This document shows positions 1-4,745 of a stretch of DNA of 5,673 nucleotides, piece by piece. The stretch is from the NCBI GenBank assembly GCA_023417285.1, contig JAEZFR010000245.1:1-5673 (forward strand), written 5' to 3'. Position 1 is the stretch's first letter; each line of letters begins with the position of its first letter. The position numbers and the translations under genes were made by a program. The notes under the pieces were generated by a model. That model saw only the letters and a program-made list of their open reading frames with translations. It was not told the DNA's origin and searched no databases. The DNA is from Bacillota bacterium (GTDB taxonomy: Bacteria > Bacillota > Clostridia > Acetivibrionales > DSM-1351).

Positions 1-406
1 CTACTGACACCGCAAACCCCTTTTCCATAGCAAAGCTAACGCATTCTTTTAGCTGGTTAATAAGCCACACCTTATTTTTTCGTAGCTTTGAATAAATCTG
101 TATATATGATACAGGGACACAAATATGAATAATATCAGGGCAACATTCTATTGAATGATTTATATCTCCCAGACTCATCCTGTTCCATGCAGATATCCTG
201 CAGCTCTTTTTAAGCTGCATCATTTTATAGATTGATTCCTTTTCACATTTGCCCAATGCCGGTATACCAGCCTCAATCTGCACAACGCCAAGAGAGTCTA
301 GCAACTGTGCTATTTGGACTTTTTGATAGGGTGAGAATGCAAACCCTGGGCTTTGCTCGCCATCTCGCAAGGTTGTATCAACTATATATCTCTTTTGCTT
401 TAGCAT
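1..406 (-). CDS. nifVα: NifV-alpha, homocitrate synthase catalytic subunit (N-terminal 135 residues, 3' end cut by window)
   Basis: I translated the minus strand from the ATG at 404-406 to the window edge, giving 135 residues with no stop. The protein begins MLKQKRYIVDTTLRDGEQSPG, the signature of homocitrate synthase and isopropylmalate synthase (DRE-TIM metallolyase barrel). R14, D15, Q18 and E45 (in QIEAGIPALG) match the family's catalytic Arg, metal-binding Asp, and active-site Gln and Glu; the later HxH lies outside the window. This subunit therefore carries chemistry that NifV-omega has lost, and the two should form one enzyme supplying homocitrate for FeMo-co. AAAGGAGG lies 6 nt upstream inside the nifV-omega coding end, and the 29-bp overlap suggests translational coupling. 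Position after nifV-omega makes NifV-alpha far likelier than isopropylmalate synthase. Clostridial NifV-alpha is about 270 residues from memory, so about half is visible. Confidence 0.92.
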   Translation of the reverse strand, partial: MLKQKRYIVDTTLRDGEQSPGFAFSPYQKVQIAQLLDSLGVVQIEAGIPALGKCEKESIYKMMQLKKSCRISAWNRMSLGDINHSIECCPDIIHICVPVSYIQIYSKLRKNKVWLINQLKECVSFAMEKGFAVSV

Positions 407-1361
407 ATTGTACCTCCTTTACTATTTCAATAAGTTCGGTATCAGATAGACTTCTGCCCCAAAATATGCTTTTTTCTTTTACCTGCTCTAGAACATCGCA
501 TATATTGAGAGACTTGGTATCTATTCCTAGCTCTATCAACTTTAATGTAATAGCTGATTTTCCTGAATGCTTTCCTACTATTAGGGAACGCTGTGCACCA
601 ACTATAGAAGGGTTATAGGGTTCATATGTCAGTGGGTTCTTTCTAACCCCGTCTGCATGAACGCCGGCTTCCACCATAAAAATTCTGCTTCCGATTATTG
701 GTTTGTTTTCGGGGATAAATTTTTCCGTCATAGCCTCAAAAAGCGTTTTTATGTCTTGAAATATACTCAAGTCTTGATTGGGCTTATATCTTGAGTTAAT
801 TCTTAAGGCCATAATTACTTCTTCTATTGCAGAAAAGCCTCCTATTCCTGCAAAACTGCAAACTACATCTGTGTTTCCTTGAAGAATCCACTGAGTAGCT
901 ATTGCAGTTGCACAATAGTGGCTATTTTGAGGACATAACTCAATCCGTCCTGAGAATGTATGCCTAATAATATCCATATAATGGGAGTAATCGTGGCACA
1001 TTAGATCGTCTAAACCTGTAATACGGACATTCTCAACGTTTGAATATTGCCTTAGATTGTGTATCTCACGGATATCATTCACCTGAAATTCATATGTAAA
1101 GTTGTCATCTACAGGATAATTTCCGTGTCGTAATACAAAATGATTGAATCTAGGATATTTTGCTGCTTCATGGGGTGTGTTAACAGACAAAACATAATTG
1201 ATTCCATCCGGCAGGCATTCAATCCTATTGAGTAAGGCCACAGGGAGTTCAATTGTTTTAACCCCTATTTGTACTATCTTTTCACAGTAGCTGGCAACCT
1301 GACTACTATTGACTAGCAAGGGGTCTATAGAAACGAGTGTTTTGTCAATTATTCTAATCAT
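378..1361 (-). CDS. nifVω: NifV-omega, homocitrate synthase omega subunit with degenerate active site
   Basis: This 327-residue protein is one of two subunits of the split homocitrate synthase of clostridia. That enzyme condenses acetyl-CoA with 2-oxoglutarate to make the homocitrate ligand of FeMo-co. The N-terminal half is a DRE-TIM barrel that has lost most of its active site: DTTLRDGEQ has become DKTLVSIDP (residues 6-14), losing the catalytic Arg, metal-binding Asp and Gln, and the metal-binding HxH has become C143-P-Q145. An equivalent of the active-site Glu remains (E38), and the AGIGG and AIEEV segments follow (171-182). Residues 229-270, with VEAGVHADG and IVGKHSGKSA, form the C-terminal subdomains that the alpha subunit is expected to lack. 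Start ATG 1359-1361, with GAGGTG (1367-1372) 5 nt upstream. The last 29 bp overlap nifV-alpha. Its role is probably structural and regulatory. Confidence 0.9.
   Translation of the reverse strand: MIRIIDKTLVSIDPLLVNSSQVASYCEKIVQIGVKTIELPVALLNRIECLPDGINYVLSVNTPHEAAKYPRFNHFVLRHGNYPVDDNFTYEFQVNDIREIHNLRQYSNVENVRITGLDDLMCHDYSHYMDIIRHTFSGRIELCPQNSHYCATAIATQWILQGNTDVVCSFAGIGGFSAIEEVIMALRINSRYKPNQDLSIFQDIKTLFEAMTEKFIPENKPIIGSRIFMVEAGVHADGVRKNPLTYEPYNPSIVGAQRSLIVGKHSGKSAITLKLIELGIDTKSLNICDVLEQVKEKSIFWGRSLSDTELIEIVKEVQYAKAKEIYS
413..420 (-). promoter_or_regulatory. Strong ribosome-binding site of nifV-alpha inside nifV-omega
   Basis: AAAGGAGG on the minus strand, the best Shine-Dalgarno match in the window, ends 6 nt before the nifV-alpha ATG. 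It lies within the last codons of nifV-omega (reading ...VKEVQYAKAKEIYS), so ribosomes finishing omega pass directly over it. Confidence 0.88.
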
Positions 1362-1366
1362 TAATT

Positions 1367-1372
1367 CACCTC
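1367..1372 (-). promoter_or_regulatory. Ribosome-binding site of nifV-omega
   Basis: GAGGTG on the minus strand lies 5 nt before the ATG at 1359-1361, within the 25-nt gap after the ferredoxin stop codon (TAA, 1387-1389). No terminator or promoter is visible in that gap, so the two genes are probably co-transcribed. Confidence 0.75.
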
Positions 1373-1386
1373 ACTTTGATGAATAG

Positions 1387-1692
1387 TTATATAAGCAGCT
1401 CCTTAACTCTGCCGCCACCCTCGATGTGTACGTCCATTATCTTTGTAACATCATCAACCGAAACATTTCCGTACCAGACACCCTCTGGGTAGATCACTAC
1501 TACAGGACCCTTTTCACATATTCCGAAGCAGCCTGTATTAGATACAAGTACATCACCGCTTAAATCTCTGTCATCAATCTCTTCCATAAACTTATTGATT
1601 ATTTTTACCGAGTCCTTTTGAAAGCAATAGCCTTTTTGCTGACCATTAATTCTACAACTAGTGCACACTAAAATATGATTTTTTATTTTCAT
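1387..1692 (-). CDS. [2Fe-2S] thioredoxin-like ferredoxin of the C. pasteurianum type
   Basis: This 101-residue protein is a small soluble electron carrier with a thioredoxin-like fold. Cysteines at 10, 13, 23, 55 and 59 lie in VCTSCR, YCF and NTGCFGICEKGP, followed by VVVIYPEGVWYGNV, which is characteristic of this family. From memory it matches the 102-residue C. pasteurianum [2Fe-2S] ferredoxin throughout, with its cluster-region cysteines (11, 14, 24, 56, 60) offset by one. That ferredoxin is reported to interact specifically with the nitrogenase MoFe protein, so a role in nitrogenase electron flow or cofactor assembly is likely but inferred. I chose the ATG at 1690-1692 because AAAGGGG lies 8 nt upstream and the length fits the family. 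An ATG six codons earlier (1708-1710) gives 107 residues with only an AAGG behind it. It follows the repeat array and the internal promoter and lies 25 nt upstream of nifV-omega. Confidence 0.93.
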   Translation of the reverse strand: MKIKNHILVCTSCRINGQQKGYCFQKDSVKIINKFMEEIDDRDLSGDVLVSNTGCFGICEKGPVVVIYPEGVWYGNVSVDDVTKIMDVHIEGGGRVKELLI

Positions 1693-1700
1693 AATTATTA

Positions 1701-1707
1701 CCCCTTT
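1701..1707 (-). promoter_or_regulatory. Ribosome-binding site deciding the ferredoxin start
   Basis: AAAGGGG on the minus strand ends 8 nt before the ATG at 1690-1692. It lies inside the reading frame if the upstream ATG (1708-1710) were used, which argues for the shorter 101-residue protein. Confidence 0.65.
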
Positions 1708-1730
1708 CATGTTTTTAACCTTGTTTTTGC

Positions 1731-1758
1731 ATTATATGTGTTGATTCTGTTGTGTTAA
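1731..1758 (-). promoter_or_regulatory. Predicted sigma-A-type promoter for the ferredoxin-nifV genes
   Basis: On the minus strand, TTAACA (1753-1758, 5 of 6 matches to TTGACA) is followed by a 16-bp spacer and TATAAT (1731-1736, perfect -10). Initiation about 7 nt further would give a leader of roughly 30 nt that carries the AAAGGGG ribosome-binding site of the ferredoxin gene. The upstream side is occupied by the 23-bp repeat array. Perfect -10 boxes do occur by chance in AT-rich DNA, but the position in the only sizeable gap of the cluster favours a real internal promoter. Confidence 0.55.
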
Positions 1759-1854
1759 ATACATTGATTTTGTAGTGCTATACACCTTGATTTTGTATTG
1801 CTATACACCCTGATTTTGTATTGCTATACACCTTGTTATTATTGCAATACACAC
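1742..1854. repeat. Tandem array of 23-bp dyad-containing units between nifN-B and the ferredoxin gene
   Basis: Three nearly identical 23-bp units lie end to end at 1765-1787, 1788-1810 and 1811-1833, each starting TGATTTTGTA on the plus strand and ending GCTATACACC plus one base. A diverged copy lies at 1742-1764 (17 of 23 bases match its neighbour). A degenerate 21-bp copy at 1834-1854 runs over the nifN-B stop codon. Each good unit holds an inverted repeat TGTAT-TGCT-ATACA (5-bp arms, 4-bp loop); in the 1765 unit one arm position is changed. The unit length is not a multiple of three and no open frame crosses the array, so it is non-coding. It sits directly upstream of a predicted promoter, and its diverged copy covers the -35 element. 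It could be a multi-site operator, an RNA hairpin series, or a simple minisatellite. Confidence 0.9.
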
Positions 1855-4739
1855 TTCTTACTATTATCGGACATTGAGAACGCTGCTTTCTTTACAGCTT
1901 CTGAAATAGTATCATAGGTTGTTATGACCTCAATCCCTACTTCTGCAAGCCTTTTGCTAGGGGCATCTCCTATTCTGAGAGTCAATATACCATTGCAGTC
2001 GGCTACCGCTCTTATTAAGCTATCAATTTTTCCCTCATCATCATCACATTCTGAACCTGTGCAATATTTCTTTACCTGGCGCTTTTCTACATATGCTGCT
2101 TCACCATCTTTTAATTCATATATATATAGCTCAGTTGCGTGCCCAAAGTGCTGATCAACCAGCAGGCCGCTTTTAGAAAATACCGCAAACCTGAGATGTT
2201 TAGAAGCAGCATCAGTATTGCAAGAGGCACCACCATTAGTGTTGCAAGAGGCATCGCTATTAGTATTACAAGAGGCATCGCTATTAGTATTGCAAGGGTT
2301 ACTGCTGTTGGTGTTTGCATTACAAATGGTGCTAGAAGTACAAGTGCTGATAGAATCGCAGGTGCCACTTGGGCTACAAGTGCCGCTCGAACCACAGCTG
2401 CTGTTAGTGCTACTGTCCGAGCCGACGCAGCTGCTGTTAGTGCTACTACTAGTGCTAGAGTTTATATTATTGCTACTACTACCACAACCTGTGTTGTTAC
2501 CGCAGCCTCTAAATTCAATAGAACTGTCCATGTCCAGGGTACCTACCGCATCAGCTCTGCACTGCCTGCAATGGTACATCTGATTGAGGTGTTCACCACA
2601 TTTTTTTCTTAGCTTATGAAGCTCCTTGTTGCTGACAAGAGGAAGATTCTCAAAGACACTGCCTTTGACTGGAATAAGGGGCATTATGTTTGAAACAAAG
2701 CAGCCTAGCTCCTTCACCTTTTTTACAACCTCTTCAACATGCGTATCATTAATACCTGTAAGTAAAACAGTGTTTACCTTACACACAACCCCTTTTGAAG
2801 ACAGTAGCTTCAATCCTGCTAACTGATTTGCCAGAAGAATTGTAGCAGCAGTCTCTCCTGTATAAGTGGTACCCAAATAATCAATGTGCTTATAAATCTT
2901 TGCGCCAATAGCAGTATCTATTGCGTTTATAGTAACAGTTACATGCGACACTCCTAGTTTCACAATCTCGTTTGCATAGAAGGGAAGCATTAATCCATTG
3001 GTTGACAGACAAAACGTAATATTGGGGTCAGCCTTTCTTATGAGCGATAGAGTCTTTTTAGTTTTTTCCCAATCAGCAAGTGCATCGCCTGGTCCTGCAA
3101 TTCCCACAACAGATAAATTGGGCATTCTCTGTTTAACCGCTATGAATTTCTCTAGTGCCTTTTCCGGACTTAATATCTCTGATGCTACCCCAGGTCTGCT
3201 CTCGTTTGGACAGTCGTACTTTCTTACACAGTAATTGCAGCTTATATTGCATTTAGGTGCAACTGGTAGGTGCATCCTGGCATGGTTGTGAGCATCTTTA
3301 CTGTAGCAGGGATGTTTTGACGTTTTGGCTGCTATACTATGGGACATATCGGTGGAATTTCTTTCTGCAAAGAATTGCTTATGTATACGCTCTCTGAAGC
3401 CCTCTTTTATTTCTAGCAGCTTATTGGTTATGCTATCCAACAATTGTAGTGAACCCTCATACCCCAAGGTGCGTATTCTTTGTCCACCAACTCTGTCATG
3501 TATTGGAAAGGTGCACCTAACAAGCGGAATGCTATACTTTTCTTCTATCCTGCGTGCATCAGAGCTTCCAATCATTATATTGGCCCCGTGCTCAAGAGCA
3601 TAGTTTTGAATATTAAGGAAGTCGGTATCATTGAGAATAACATATTTATCGCTATCCGCTTTCTGAGTAACCATTACTATTTCGTCAATTGCCTTATATC
3701 CAAGGTGTGGACAGTTGGAGCCCGTTGCGACCACCACCGGCATTATTCCGTTTTCACAGCATAGTCTTACCATAGAATAAACAAAATCAGGTTCACCATA
3801 GACAACTGCTTTACCCTCACCATTATACTTGTGGGAGTCAATCATAGCGTCTAAGTATCGTCCCTTTTCCTTTTTTATTGATTCAGGGATAGGTTTGCCA
3901 GATATGATGCATAGCTGCTCTATTAGTGCATTGGTATCTCTGATACCTATTGGCAGATTTAATTTTATATAAGGAACATTGTAAATATCACTCAGGTATT
4001 TGGCTGGCGATAACTTTTCTTCCACAAAGGTGCTTAACTCTATGGTTGCTTTTGCTCCTGCCATTTTTGAGATTTCAGCAATTGGTGTTCCGGAGGAAGG
4101 TAGTCTTTGATATTGTTCTCGATGCTCTCCATCTAGGTTTTCGGATATATCGGGCAAAAGTATATAGTCTATTTCAAACATTTCTAGCAGCTGTTTTAGA
4201 TAGCGCGTATCGGCAGGAGAGAGCAGGGAGGTAATAATGTTTACTTTATCATTTGGGGTGGTATCCATTTTTACATTTCCAATAATTGCCCTAAGAGCCG
4301 CCCAATAACCTTCAAACTGGGTTCCACCATAGCCTGCAGTCTGTACAGGTATAATGGTAACATTACAATCGGTATTTGTTTCAAGAAAATTATTAATGAT
4401 TCTGCTGATATCCTCTCCGATAGTCTCTGCTAGGCAAGTAGTGGCCACACCTATTACCTCGGGTGAGTACAATTTAATCAGATTTTTAATACCCTTTATA
4501 AGATTGTCTTCTCCGCCATATACAGTTCCGTGCTCTGTAAGAACAGAGGAGGCAATGTCAATAGGTTCGTTATAATGAGTTGCCATGTGTCGCCTGATAT
4601 ATGTGCTGCAGCCTTGCGAGCCGTGTAATATGGTCATACACTTACGAATACCATAAAATGCACTTACAGCCCCCATTGGCATACACATCTTACATGGATT
4701 AATATTTAGGTTTACGATATTTCCTTCCACTATCCTCAC
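1839..4739 (-). CDS. nifN-B: NifN-NifB fusion with a Cys-rich linker and C-terminal NifX-like domain
   Basis: This 966-residue protein is a natural fusion known from diazotrophic clostridia. Residues 1-445 are NifN, the beta-like half of the NifEN scaffold, with NPCKMCMPMGA near the N-terminus and C44 in HGSQGCSTY, the expected fourth ligand of the NifEN [4Fe-4S] cluster. Residues 475-735 are the NifB radical-SAM core, which makes the 8Fe-9S-C precursor of FeMo-co. They include HPC at 476-478, the CX3CX2C motif at C497/C501/C504, DCPNESRPG from 509, GIAGPGD at 546-552, LSTNG at 578-582 and the CRQC motif at 724-727. Residues 740-846 are a low-complexity linker with 12 cysteines. Residues 847-950 are a NifX/NafY-type cofactor-binding domain with VDQHFGHA at 861-868. 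The start is GTG (4737-4739) with only a weak upstream Shine-Dalgarno. A second GTG at codon 4 (4728-4730) follows GAGG at a short 3-nt spacing. Translation is probably coupled to nifE, 6 nt upstream. Confidence 0.96.
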   Translation of the reverse strand: MRIVEGNIVNLNINPCKMCMPMGAVSAFYGIRKCMTILHGSQGCSTYIRRHMATHYNEPIDIASSVLTEHGTVYGGEDNLIKGIKNLIKLYSPEVIGVATTCLAETIGEDISRIINNFLETNTDCNVTIIPVQTAGYGGTQFEGYWAALRAIIGNVKMDTTPNDKVNIITSLLSPADTRYLKQLLEMFEIDYILLPDISENLDGEHREQYQRLPSSGTPIAEISKMAGAKATIELSTFVEEKLSPAKYLSDIYNVPYIKLNLPIGIRDTNALIEQLCIISGKPIPESIKKEKGRYLDAMIDSHKYNGEGKAVVYGEPDFVYSMVRLCCENGIMPVVVATGSNCPHLGYKAIDEIVMVTQKADSDKYVILNDTDFLNIQNYALEHGANIMIGSSDARRIEEKYSIPLVRCTFPIHDRVGGQRIRTLGYEGSLQLLDSITNKLLEIKEGFRERIHKQFFAERNSTDMSHSIAAKTSKHPCYSKDAHNHARMHLPVAPKCNISCNYCVRKYDCPNESRPGVASEILSPEKALEKFIAVKQRMPNLSVVGIAGPGDALADWEKTKKTLSLIRKADPNITFCLSTNGLMLPFYANEIVKLGVSHVTVTINAIDTAIGAKIYKHIDYLGTTYTGETAATILLANQLAGLKLLSSKGVVCKVNTVLLTGINDTHVEEVVKKVKELGCFVSNIMPLIPVKGSVFENLPLVSNKELHKLRKKCGEHLNQMYHCRQCRADAVGTLDMDSSIEFRGCGNNTGCGSSSNNINSSTSSSTNSSCVGSDSSTNSSCGSSGTCSPSGTCDSISTCTSSTICNANTNSSNPCNTNSDASCNTNSDASCNTNGGASCNTDAASKHLRFAVFSKSGLLVDQHFGHATELYIYELKDGEAAYVEKRQVKKYCTGSECDDDEGKIDSLIRAVADCNGILTLRIGDAPSKRLAEVGIEVITTYDTISEAVKKAAFSMSDNSKKCVLQ
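2202..2504 (-). other. Cys/Ser/Asn/Thr-rich low-complexity linker inside NifN-B
   Basis: The stretch encodes residues 746-846 of NifN-B, between the last conserved NifB motif (CRQCRADAVG) and the NifX-like domain. It consists almost entirely of Ser, Asn, Thr, Gly, Ala and Cys, with 12 cysteines at 746, 752, 771, 782, 788, 794, 800, 806, 816, 824, 832 and 840. The spacing is regular: five cysteines 6 residues apart (782-806), then four 8 residues apart (816-840). An 11-residue repeat (SSTNSSC at 765-771 and 776-782) gives two near-identical 20-bp stretches at 2395-2414 and 2428-2447. By hand count 2391-2450 is about 55% GC, above the AT-rich surroundings. A flexible tether is the simplest reading. 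A metal- or cluster-binding role is speculation from the cysteines. Confidence 0.85.
2220..2315. repeat. Four tandem 24-bp in-frame coding repeats (NTNSDASC units)
   Basis: Four contiguous 24-bp units lie at 2220-2243, 2244-2267, 2268-2291 and 2292-2315. Read on the minus strand they encode NTNSSNPC, NTNSDASC, NTNSDASC and NTNGGASC (residues 809-840). The two central units differ by one base (2244 g, 2268 a); the outer ones have diverged more. A partial fifth unit (NTDAAS, residues 841-846) follows. Because 24 is a multiple of three, gain or loss of units would keep NifB in frame, so the copy number is likely to vary between strains. Confidence 0.92.
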
Positions 4740-4745
4740 TTCTTT

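Noticed and set aside
232..618. Plus-strand open frame of 128 codons opposite nifV-alpha and nifV-omega
   Set aside because: It lies antisense to two well-supported genes and shows no recognisable motif; it is a shadow of the coding strand.
1753..1774. Short minus-strand open frame of about 10 codons (MYLTQQNQHI) in the gap as a leader peptide
   Set aside because: It starts upstream of the predicted transcript start, comes from repeat-derived sequence and lacks a convincing ribosome-binding site in its own context.
1731..1833. The repeat array as a CRISPR array
   Set aside because: The units are directly adjacent with no spacers, and the unit is short and partly degenerate.
1711..1838. The repeat hairpins as a Rho-independent terminator after nifN-B
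   Set aside because: The stems are only 5 bp and AT-rich, and none is followed by a run of U in the minus-strand transcript, so termination is not supported.
1842..1853. The C-terminal CVLQ of NifN-B resembles a CaaX prenylation box
   Set aside because: Protein prenylation of this type is eukaryotic, and these codons come from the degenerate repeat, so the match is coincidental.
2111..2612. Several overlapping open frames on both strands across the NifN-B linker, with Leu/Val- or Ala-rich repeated translations resembling membrane segments
   Set aside because: The repeated low-complexity codons keep alternative frames open, and 24-bp and 33-bp units repeat without shifting frame. The conserved NifB and NifX-like motifs on either side fix the real frame on the minus strand.
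3325..3764. Plus-strand open frames antisense to NifN and NifB
   Set aside because: They have no family features and lie within strongly conserved minus-strand coding sequence.
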